From JANQRV01 sp964533785 (GTDB lineage: Bacteria; Bacteroidota; Bacteroidia; Chitinophagales; Saprospiraceae), in NCBI GenBank assembly GCA_964533785.1, contig CAZHNG010000273.1, positions 1 to 9,131 on the forward strand: a DNA stretch of 9,131 nt, read 5' to 3'. A program made the position numbers and the translations under genes. Position 1 is the first letter of the stretch; each line of letters opens with the position of its first letter. Below are positions 1 to 6,137 of the stretch, piece after piece. The notes beneath the pieces are model-generated. The model saw only the letters and a program-made list of their open reading frames with translations. It was not told the DNA's origin and searched no databases.

Positions 1-102
1 TTTTTGTGAGGATTTTGAGCTTTTGTGTTTTGGTGGCAACCCACGTACGTTTCACGTGAGAAATTGCTGTTATTCGTTGTTATTTCACAAATATTTGTTG
101 AA

Positions 103-133
103 TTGAGACAATATTCAATAAATAACTATTTTG
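103..133 (+). promoter_or_regulatory. Possible Bacteroidota-type promoter for the ankyrin gene
   Basis: A TTG at 103-105 is followed after 21 bp by TATTTTG at 127-133. This is close to the Bacteroidota housekeeping pattern TTG-N17-23-TAnnTTTG, but the -7 box is one base shorter than consensus. It ends about 20 bp before the ATG at 153, leaving a short A-rich leader with no Shine-Dalgarno sequence. In DNA this AT-rich such matches arise by chance, so this is only a candidate. Confidence 0.25.
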
Positions 134-152
134 TAAGACGAATAAAATAATT

Positions 153-881
153 ATGGGAATTAGGGAAATATTAGAACATATTAGCCGTGGTAGAACCGAC
201 TATATCTTCCATTTGCTACAGCAACCCAACTTCAACGATATCCTTCGGGAGGGTCGCATTAAGCCATTACAGTGGTTCGTTTATTATAATGATACTACAG
301 CCCTGCGGGCGGTTTTGGAAGCGGGAGGTACTTTAGAGAGTATCGACCTAAATCAGGAATTGGGTAACGCCGCTTTCTTTGGTCATTGGAAAGTTTGTGA
401 TTTTTTAATCAAGCAGGGAGCGGATGTCAATGCTAAGGTCGATAAAACCAACGAAACACCATTACATAATGCATTGGCGAAAGCCGGCCGTCCTTATTAT
501 TACTATGTTGTGCGGCTATTAGTTGAAAAAGGGGCTAATGTGAATGCCAAAACAATACCCGGCCTAGAAACCGGTGCCTTTATGCGTGATGTACGTACGA
601 AAGGGGAAACGCCCTTACATCGTGCGGCTGCTTACGCGGACGAACGCACTATCCAGTTTCTGTTGGACAACGGAGCCGACAAAACCGCGAAAGATGCTAA
701 TCGCGACTCTCCTTTGACCTGGGCTAGCGAACACCTTCGCCCCGGGAAAATTTTAGCATTGTTGGCTTACGGCGAACATCGAGTAGGAGAAGGGCATAAA
801 ACAAAGAACACAAGCGATCATGGCCAAGGATGGGGTAATGGTATGGATTGGAATTTGTTGGGCGATTATTTACCGGAATAA
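153..881 (+). CDS. Ankyrin-repeat protein, cytoplasmic
   Basis: This 242-residue protein is built from about four to five ankyrin repeats. The clearest are at residues 68-94 (ending GADVNAK), 99-133 (TPLHNALA, then VRLLVEKGANVNAK) and 148-180 (TPLHRAAA, then IQFLLDNGADKTAK). A degenerate repeat precedes them at about 37-64 and another follows at about 185-207. The last 30 residues are not ankyrin and are rich in Gly and Trp (GQGWGNGMDWNLLGDYLPE). There is no signal peptide or membrane segment, so a cytoplasmic protein-binding role is expected; the partner is unknown. The start at 153 begins the predicted fold and has an A-rich leader, as is normal in Bacteroidota. The next gene starts 34 bp downstream and may be cotranscribed. 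The repeat assignment is secure; the biological role is not. Confidence 0.85.
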   Translation: MGIREILEHISRGRTDYIFHLLQQPNFNDILREGRIKPLQWFVYYNDTTALRAVLEAGGTLESIDLNQELGNAAFFGHWKVCDFLIKQGADVNAKVDKTNETPLHNALAKAGRPYYYYVVRLLVEKGANVNAKTIPGLETGAFMRDVRTKGETPLHRAAAYADERTIQFLLDNGADKTAKDANRDSPLTWASEHLRPGKILALLAYGEHRVGEGHKTKNTSDHGQGWGNGMDWNLLGDYLPE

Positions 882-915
882 AAATTACCGCACTTTTTAT
901 TTTCAAAACATTCTT

Positions 916-2076
916 ATGAAGCACTTCTTCTTTTTATTTGTAGTTTTTCTTTTACCTCTTAATCAGGTACTTGGACAATCTGTTCAGGACCTTATAAATG
1001 AAGTATCGCAAGCGGGCATTATGCAAATGGTGAGCAATCTTTCGGGGGAAGATACGGTAAAAGTTAGCGGTAGAAACACCATTATCAAACACCGGGTTAG
1101 TTCGAGGGGGAATGACCTGGCCGCCGATTATTTGAAAGAACAATTGAATACTTACGGATTAAGCGTCGCTGATATCCATTATCGAACCGGAGGTAGGAAT
1201 ATTGTAGCTACCCAGACGGGTACGGTAAATCCTGATAAAATTTATATCGTCTGCGCCCATTATGATACTGTAACAGATTACGGCGCCGATGATAATGCCA
1301 GCGGAACAACTGCTGTGCTTGAATCCGCCAGGATCCTATCCAATTATAACTTTGAAAATACCATCATTTATGCGCTTTGGGATGAGGAGGAAATCGGGTT
1401 GGTCGGAGCAAAGGATTACGCTAATAAGGCTGCTGAAAATGGAGACGACATTTTAGGCGTACTGAATATGGATATGATGGCTTATGATGGAGATAGCGAT
1501 AAGCTTTTTGATATTGATGTACAAAATATTGCGAATTCTTACCAAATCCGGGATGACTTAATCGAGATTGTCAGTACCTATGGGCTAGACCTGGTTCCTA
1601 ATGTAGTTGATCCGGGAACGACCGCCTCCGATCACGCTGCTTTTTGGTCCAATGGATATTCTGCTTTGTTATTGGGGGAGGCCTGGTCCGTCAATGATGT
1701 AACACCCGGTTACCATAATATCAATGACCGGGTAGATCTATTGAATGAGGATTATTTTTACAATATGGTAAAATTGTGCGTTGGGTATATTGCTACCAAA
1801 GGAGTTTTGATGAAAAGTGTAGGATTGGATGATTTTAGTACTTTTCAGTATCGCATTTTTCCCAACCCTACCGGAGATGTTATTCATTTGGATTTTGGTA
1901 AGCCGATCGAGGCCCGGTTGGAACTATGGAGTCTAAATGGTCAGTTGATTAAGCAACGGCTGATTAACGGGCAGCAACTAACAATTGACCTGGAGGAATA
2001 TGAAGCTAATTTGTATTTATTAAAAGTCAGAAAGGAGAATGGTCAATCAACAGAATTGAAATTGGTGAAACAGTAG
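916..2076 (+). CDS. Secreted M28-family zinc aminopeptidase with T9SS sorting domain
   Basis: This 386-residue protein is predicted to be a co-catalytic di-zinc aminopeptidase acting outside the cell. Residues 1-20 form a signal peptide (MKHFFFLFVVFLLPLNQVLG). The full M28 metal-ligand set is visible: H115 and D117 in AHYD, bridging D125 in GADDNASG, the E158/E159 pair in DEEEIGL (general base and zinc ligand), D186 in NMDM, and H240 in SDHAAF. Residues about 312-386 form a T9SS type A sorting domain with the FPNPTGD motif and a final LKLVKQ block, so it is expected to cross the outer membrane through the type IX system. The frame stays open upstream to 820 inside the ankyrin gene. I chose the ATG at 916 because the signal peptide starts exactly there. 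Substrate specificity cannot be read from the sequence. Confidence 0.93.
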   Translation: MKHFFFLFVVFLLPLNQVLGQSVQDLINEVSQAGIMQMVSNLSGEDTVKVSGRNTIIKHRVSSRGNDLAADYLKEQLNTYGLSVADIHYRTGGRNIVATQTGTVNPDKIYIVCAHYDTVTDYGADDNASGTTAVLESARILSNYNFENTIIYALWDEEEIGLVGAKDYANKAAENGDDILGVLNMDMMAYDGDSDKLFDIDVQNIANSYQIRDDLIEIVSTYGLDLVPNVVDPGTTASDHAAFWSNGYSALLLGEAWSVNDVTPGYHNINDRVDLLNEDYFYNMVKLCVGYIATKGVLMKSVGLDDFSTFQYRIFPNPTGDVIHLDFGKPIEARLELWSLNGQLIKQRLINGQQLTIDLEEYEANLYLLKVRKENGQSTELKLVKQ

Positions 2077-2141
2077 TCCATTCACTTCTTTGGCGCTTGA
2101 CCCTTTGATCCTAAAACTACCCTTTAGTTAATTTTACGGTT

Positions 2142-3812
2142 ATGAAAAATCTATTTCTACTAATTATTTCTCTTCTTTTAAGCCATTATTCCTACGGGCA
2201 AACTGAATTATATCACGCTGTTGGTAGTATTTTTGCCGAATGGAATAAGACTGATGTTCCCGGCGGTGCGGTTGGGATCATTAAAGATGGGAAAATGGTT
2301 TACGCCAGAGGCTACGGCATGGCCGACCTGGAGCACGATATAGTCATCGACCCTTCTTCGGTATTTTATATAGGATCAGTTTCCAAACAGTTTGTCACTT
2401 TTTGTATTTTGCTGTTAGAGGAACAGGGGAAATTAGATCTGGACGATAAGATCCAAAAATTCCTACCCGATTTTCCTGAATACGAAGCGCCTTTAACGGT
2501 TAGGAACTTCATTCATCATACCAGTGGAGTAAGGGATTATTTAACGTTAATGTCTTTGAAAGGCCGCAGTTACCTGGATCATATTGAGGATGAGGAAGTA
2601 TATGAGTTGATCAAACAGCAGGAAGAGTTGAATTTTAAACCTGGTGACCGGTATTTATACAGTAACTCTTGTTATTTCATGTTGGCGATGATCGTAGAAA
2701 AAGTAGCTGGGCAATCCATTAAAGCATTTGCACAGGAGCATATTTTTGGACCATTAGGGATGTACGATACGCAGTTCTACGATGATATTACTCAAATGAT
2801 CAAGAACCGTGTTTTCAGCTACCAGAAAAATGAAGCCGGGTTCGACAACTTGGTTTCTCGGTTTGACCTGGTTGGGTCAGGAGGGGTTTATTCGACTATT
2901 GAGGATCTTTATTTGTGGGACCAGAATTTTTATGATAACAAATTGGGAAAAGGGGGCCAGGCTATTATTGAAAAAATGCACGAAGAAGGTCTACTCAATA
3001 ACGGGGAAAGTACCGGCTATGCTTTTGCTTTGCAAAACGGAACTTATAAGGGACTAAAAACGGTGAGTCACGGTGGCGCCTTGGCTGGTTATCGGGCACA
3101 TTACCTCAGGTTTCCCGATCAGCAGTTTTCGGTCATTATTTTATCCAACCGAGATGATGGAGATCCCGGTGGAAAATCTTATCAAGTAGCGGATCTTTTT
3201 TTGAAAGATCAATTGAAGGAAGAAAAACCAGTTCACCAATCTGAAAAGAAGACGCCTGTCAAAACAGTCGAACTGTCCCAAGTAATATTAGAACAATACG
3301 TAGGGCATTACCAAATAGAGCCGGGTGTGAAACTCATTGTTGACCTTAACAATATGGAATTGGAGGTACTACAAACCTGGAATAATCTTTCTTACCCCAT
3401 TTATCCATCTGACAAAAGTACTTTTCGTATAGAGCATGAGGCCAACGTTATTTTTGAATTTTCTAAGATAGAAAATGGAAAAACTCAAATGCTCACGATT
3501 CAGCAGAATGGTGTTAAAACTAAGTGCAAAAGAATAAAAGCAATAGATTTTTCAAGTATCGACTTAGAAGACTATTCGGGAAAATACTACAGCAAAGAAC
3601 TGAATGCTATTTATCAGCTATTTGTTGAAGATGGTACTTTAATGGTTAGAATTGGGAATAAACCACCTACAGAATTGACGGTGACGGATGTGGATCAGTT
3701 CATGGTAAAGGAAGGTGGAGTTGTCCTCCAATTCAGCCGGGGGGCAGAAAGGGTAGAAGGCTTTACGGTCGATGCCGGCAGGGTGCAACATTTGAAATTT
3801 GTAAGGCAGTAA
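2142..3812 (+). CDS. Secreted beta-lactamase-family serine hydrolase (class C/DD-peptidase-like)
   Basis: This 556-residue protein has a signal peptide at residues 1-19 (cleavage near YG|QTE) and a penicillin-binding/beta-lactamase fold over about 22-360. All three active-site motifs are present: S79-V-S-K82 (nucleophile and general base), Y173-S-N175, and H310-G-G, which replaces the usual KTG as in many esterase or D-aminopeptidase-like members. The family-typical HHTSG block is at 125-129. Two further beta-rich modules follow, at about 380-465 (starting LEQYVGHYQIEPG) and 475-556 (starting LEDYSGKYYSKEL); both resemble the DUF3471-type tail of such hydrolases. There is no T9SS tail, so it is probably periplasmic or released. 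The family covers D-aminopeptidases, esterases and peptidoglycan peptidases; the substrate cannot be told, and antibiotic resistance should not be assumed. The SRPBCC gene follows after 5 bp. Confidence 0.92.
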   Translation: MKNLFLLIISLLLSHYSYGQTELYHAVGSIFAEWNKTDVPGGAVGIIKDGKMVYARGYGMADLEHDIVIDPSSVFYIGSVSKQFVTFCILLLEEQGKLDLDDKIQKFLPDFPEYEAPLTVRNFIHHTSGVRDYLTLMSLKGRSYLDHIEDEEVYELIKQQEELNFKPGDRYLYSNSCYFMLAMIVEKVAGQSIKAFAQEHIFGPLGMYDTQFYDDITQMIKNRVFSYQKNEAGFDNLVSRFDLVGSGGVYSTIEDLYLWDQNFYDNKLGKGGQAIIEKMHEEGLLNNGESTGYAFALQNGTYKGLKTVSHGGALAGYRAHYLRFPDQQFSVIILSNRDDGDPGGKSYQVADLFLKDQLKEEKPVHQSEKKTPVKTVELSQVILEQYVGHYQIEPGVKLIVDLNNMELEVLQTWNNLSYPIYPSDKSTFRIEHEANVIFEFSKIENGKTQMLTIQQNGVKTKCKRIKAIDFSSIDLEDYSGKYYSKELNAIYQLFVEDGTLMVRIGNKPPTELTVTDVDQFMVKEGGVVLQFSRGAERVEGFTVDAGRVQHLKFVRQ

Positions 3813-3817
3813 GATCT

Positions 3818-4351
3818 ATGGAAAATACACAATTCAGTTCCTACAGATTCTTAAAGGCTTCGAATAAGAGGATGACTTTTTCCGATACCTCAGGTAAAAC
3901 CTGGCAAGGTCGGCAGATTGTAGTGGAGTCATTTTTCCCCTATCAAAGAGATGTAGTCTGGTCGAAGCTTCAGACAACTTATAGTTTGCAATTCATCTGT
4001 AAGCCTCTGCTGTATTTCAAACCACAAAGGGGGGCGACTTTAAAAGCAGCCTGGAGTGAGGGCGATACCGCAAAGTTACGGTTGGTGGGATACGGGTTCG
4101 TTCCATTGGGCAATCATAACATTCACCTGGAAACTATCGATGCCGACAATTACAGGATACAATCCCGGGAAAGCGGGCAAATACTAAAGATCTGGGATCA
4201 TTTGATTACGTTGGAACCTACAACGGATGGAACCCTCTATACTGACCTGGTGAATATTTACGCCGGAGCGCTGACGGGTTTTGTTGCGTGGTGGGCTACC
4301 CATTTGTACCGGCATCGGCAAAAGCGGTGGCAACTATTGTTGGAAAAATGA
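3818..4351 (+). CDS. START-like (SRPBCC) domain protein
   Basis: This 177-residue protein lacks a signal peptide. Residues about 33-170 match the pattern of a SRPBCC/START-like ligand-binding fold. An early strand leads into a short helix (VVESFFPYQRDVVWSKLQ), then a P-LLYF-P segment, paired strands with GYGFVPLGNHNIHLE, a late ILKIWDHLITLEP strand, and a long C-terminal helix with YAGALTGFVAWWATHLYRHRQKRW. The C-terminal helix contains a hydrophobic stretch (FVAWWATHLY) that more likely lines a ligand cavity than spans a membrane. It begins 5 bp after the serine hydrolase stop, so the two are almost certainly one transcript. The ligand and activity are unknown. Fold assignment rests on pattern recognition only. 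Confidence 0.7.
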   Translation: MENTQFSSYRFLKASNKRMTFSDTSGKTWQGRQIVVESFFPYQRDVVWSKLQTTYSLQFICKPLLYFKPQRGATLKAAWSEGDTAKLRLVGYGFVPLGNHNIHLETIDADNYRIQSRESGQILKIWDHLITLEPTTDGTLYTDLVNIYAGALTGFVAWWATHLYRHRQKRWQLLLEK

Positions 4352-4383
4352 TGTGATTATTGTTTTATCATTACTTAGAACAA

Positions 4384-4395
4384 AAAACTAGTTTT
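4384..4395. repeat. 12-bp perfect palindrome between operons
   Basis: AAAACTAGTTTT is a perfect palindrome 33 bp after the SRPBCC stop, within the 206-bp region before the DUF4240-like gene. It lacks a GC-rich stem or trailing T run, so it is not a convincing terminator, and it is short enough to occur by chance in AT-rich DNA. The rest of that region shows nothing else I can support. Confidence 0.25.
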
Positions 4396-4557
4396 CAAAT
4401 CTTGTAAGATCTAATGTTTTGTAGTAACTTGATAGTATATTGTTGTTTTAGTAAATTGGTACAGTGCGCAATTCATGCTATCCCCAAAATGGTATGTTGA
4501 TGTGTTTATCTGTTGATTTATTTCCGGCGATTTTCGCATAAAGATATAAAACTTAAA

Positions 4558-5148
4558 ATGGGACAAAAGATCAAACTTCCTTTGCGTGAACTCACTGAGG
4601 CTGTGGTAAGGGATTTACAGGAAAAGTATCCGGAAGCAGAAGTGAGTCTTGAGCTTCATCATGATAAAAATAAAGTTCCGATGAGTGAAAGTTATTTTTG
4701 GGAAATTATTTCATTATTGGATTGGGAAAAAGAGGGAGATGATGATGCCGTAATTGAGCCAGCGATAGTCCATCTTGCTGGTGGACCTGTACGGCATATC
4801 TTTGAGTTTGCTGATCTCTTATCCGAAAAATTATATGCTTTAGACGGGATAGATTATGCCCGGGAAATTGGTGAAGATAGTTGGTCTGCTAATCAATATT
4901 TTTCGGTTGATACCTTTCTATACGCCAGGTGTTGTGTCATTGCCAATGGTCGAGAGATTTTTGAGAAGGTATTGGATGATCCGAGATTGATGCCCAAAGA
5001 TCAAACTTTTGAATCCTTACTTTATATTCCACTAAGAGCATTTGAGCGTAAGACTGGTCATGCTTATGATTACATACCGGCACATCCCATTGAAACTTAC
5101 AGTAATAAAGAAGGATGGAATAAACTGTATGCTTTAAGAAGAAGATGA
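4558..5148 (+). CDS. DUF4240-like protein, candidate immunity protein
   Basis: From the ATG at 4558 this gives 196 residues. The core from about 43 to 165 looks like DUF4240: an N-terminal SYFWEIISLLDW helix, IFEFADLLSEKLYALDGIDYA, then a YFSVDTFLYARCCVIANGREIFEKVLDDP block like the Y-F-x-WLI-x-GRE-x-FE signature of that family, and a LLYIPLRAFERKTG helix. It is acidic in the middle (EKEGDDDA), has no signal peptide and should be cytoplasmic. A TTG at 4513 would add 15 residues (MIYFRRFSHKDIKLK), but I prefer the ATG, which has an A-rich leader. The molecular role of DUF4240 is not known to me. Its place 49 bp before a toxin-tip-like gene, and the second DUF4240 remnant just after that gene, suggest an immunity function; this is inference. 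Confidence 0.75.
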   Translation: MGQKIKLPLRELTEAVVRDLQEKYPEAEVSLELHHDKNKVPMSESYFWEIISLLDWEKEGDDDAVIEPAIVHLAGGPVRHIFEFADLLSEKLYALDGIDYAREIGEDSWSANQYFSVDTFLYARCCVIANGREIFEKVLDDPRLMPKDQTFESLLYIPLRAFERKTGHAYDYIPAHPIETYSNKEGWNKLYALRRR

Positions 5149-5197
5149 TTTATATATTTCAATCAATAGAAGTTCACCTTTAAAGAACCCTTCTCTA

Positions 5198-5512
5198 ATG
5201 AGCTTTCATGGAAACTCAAACAAAAGCAATAAGGAGCATCATTTATATGCCATTTATGATTTGGAAGAAGAGGATGTATTTAAATTTGGTATTAGTGACA
5301 AACCAGTTGGAGAAGACGGATACTCCCTAAGAATGAGGGAGCAAGTGAATTACCTGAATAAAGCTGTTGGGTGGATGCGATATGTCGCCGAAGTTTTGGT
5401 TTCCAGGATAATCGGAAGAAAGAAAGCTCGCCAAATTGAGAATGAGTATATCGATGCTTATCATGCAAAGCATGGCCGCAATCCCCGTGGTAATGCTGGT
5501 TATTCAAAATAA
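5198..5512 (+). CDS. Orphan GIY-YIG (URI)-type nuclease domain, polymorphic-toxin tip
   Basis: This 104-residue protein resembles the C-terminal toxin domain of Rhs/polymorphic toxins with a GIY-YIG (URI) nuclease fold, but stands alone. Residues 3-7 (FHGNS) resemble the linker that opens such tips. L16-YAIY-D21 and F28-KFGIS would be the two GIY and YIG strands. S43-LRMREQVNYLNK carries the basic helix, IIGRKKARQIENEYIDAYHAKHG holds the candidate metal-binding Glu (E81 or E83), and P96-RGNAGY is the usual ending. There is no signal peptide, Rhs core or delivery domain, and the frame is open upstream only to 5138, with no other ATG. It could be a displaced tip awaiting recombination onto a delivery protein, a decaying fragment, or a small standalone nuclease. 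No cognate full-length toxin lies in the window. The fold call is from recognition, not from a search. Confidence 0.62.
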   Translation: MSFHGNSNKSNKEHHLYAIYDLEEEDVFKFGISDKPVGEDGYSLRMREQVNYLNKAVGWMRYVAEVLVSRIIGRKKARQIENEYIDAYHAKHGRNPRGNAGYSK

Positions 5513-5568
5513 AGCTCAGAAGAGCGAATGTTATTTTTCGGAGATTATTTCATTACCGGATTGGGAAA
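5506..5568 (+). pseudogene. Remnant of a second DUF4240-like gene
   Basis: Sixty-three bases here align without gaps to 4667-4729 inside the intact DUF4240-like gene, with 54 identities by my count. Read in the matching frame from 5508 the remnant gives NKAQKSECYFSEIISLPDWE against NKVPMSESYFWEIISLLDWE. Similarity begins four bases before the toxin-like gene's stop codon at 5510-5512 and fades after about 5568, just before the stop codon of the convergent minus-strand gene at 5576. Neither the start nor the rest of the family domain is present, so it cannot encode a working protein. It is most simply a truncated paralogue left by recombination. Confidence 0.8.
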
Positions 5569-5575
5569 GATGCTG

Positions 5576-5950
5576 CTATAAATTATCCAGGGAATCCTGA
5601 AGCCTCTGAATTACCATTTGTATAGTACGCCGTGCCAACTCTGATTCTAAAGCCAGGTAGTCCTGCCATTCTTCCATAGTAAAATGCCCGATAACCAGCC
5701 CCAGCATTAATTGGCGCAGGCGTTGGTCTTTTTGTAAACTATTTTGTACCCAGGTCATTTGCTCTTGTCTTGCCCATTTGGCCAGCGGTACTTTCTTTTT
5801 CTGCACATAGTTCGAAAAAATAGCGAGGAATAGTTCGTGTTGCATCTTAAGAATAGGACGCAAAACTTCATTTTGAAAAGCTTCGGCAGGATGGGTGGCC
5901 GGCAATAGACCTACGATTTCAGGACGAATACCTTTTTTGGGACCGCTCAT
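5576..5950 (-). CDS. Small conserved Bacteroidota protein of unknown function
   Basis: This 124-residue all-helical protein has no signal peptide or membrane segment. Visible blocks are a basic start (MSGPKKGIRPEIVG), AFQNEVLRPILKMQHELFLAIFSNYV, a KDQRLRQLMLGLVIGHFTMEEW segment and a final helix ARRTIQMVIQRLQDSL. I recall this arrangement (FQN-LRPILK-Q, then GLIIGHFT-EE) from small Flavobacteriia and Saprospiria proteins often labelled 'glyoxalase', although no glyoxalase metal-ligand pattern is visible; that label should not be propagated. The start is the only sensible ATG, at the beginning of the conserved part. It is convergent with the toxin-like gene and divergent from fic, and its last codons abut the DUF4240 remnant. 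Coding is well supported by composition and family resemblance; function is unknown. Confidence 0.8.
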   Translation of the reverse strand: MSGPKKGIRPEIVGLLPATHPAEAFQNEVLRPILKMQHELFLAIFSNYVQKKKVPLAKWARQEQMTWVQNSLQKDQRLRQLMLGLVIGHFTMEEWQDYLALESELARRTIQMVIQRLQDSLDNL

Positions 5951-6052
5951 GGGGAATAATTTTCTACAGTAAATAACAGAACCGCAGAAATTGTTGCGTA
6001 TAATCGCTGGTCATCTTGAAAAGTGTCTCTCGTCAAGTATTAGCATTTAATT

Positions 6053-6096
6053 TGCGTAGAAAAAAGTAATAATCTACGCATAAAATGCGTAGATTA
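6053..6096. promoter_or_regulatory. Candidate operator: perfect 12-bp inverted repeat plus third half-site
   Basis: The arms taatctacgcat (6070-6081) and atgcgtagatta (6085-6096) are perfect reverse complements around a 3-bp AAA spacer. A third copy of the core TGCGTAGA lies at 6053-6060, in the same orientation as the right arm. The cluster sits 41 bp before the fic start and about 103 bp from the divergent minus-strand start. There is no T-run, so a terminator is unlikely. Three matching half-sites in 44 bp look like a repressor binding region. The regulator is not identifiable; a binding role is inferred. Confidence 0.6.
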
Positions 6097-6137
6097 ATTG
6101 ATTTGCTCAAAATTTGTGAGTAATTTGGAAGTTCGAT

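Noticed and set aside
46..65. Palindromes around TCACGTGA and ACGTACGT near the window start
   Set aside because: Short 8-bp palindromes with no repeated copy elsewhere in the window; too weak to call an operator.
820..915. Upstream extension of the M28 peptidase into the ankyrin gene
   Set aside because: The 32 extra residues would precede and disable a clear signal peptide that starts at the ATG at 916, and they overlap ankyrin coding sequence.
2142..3812. Antibiotic-resistance beta-lactamase
   Set aside because: The HGG third motif, long C-terminal modules and overall pattern fit the broad serine hydrolase/D-aminopeptidase group, so a resistance role is not supported.
4348..4376. Possible terminator after the SRPBCC gene (AATGAT with ATCATT)
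   Set aside because: Only 6 bp of AT-rich stem, a long loop and no T-run.
4513..4557. TTG start for the DUF4240-like gene
   Set aside because: The 15 added residues match nothing in the family core and an ATG with an A-rich leader lies at 4558.
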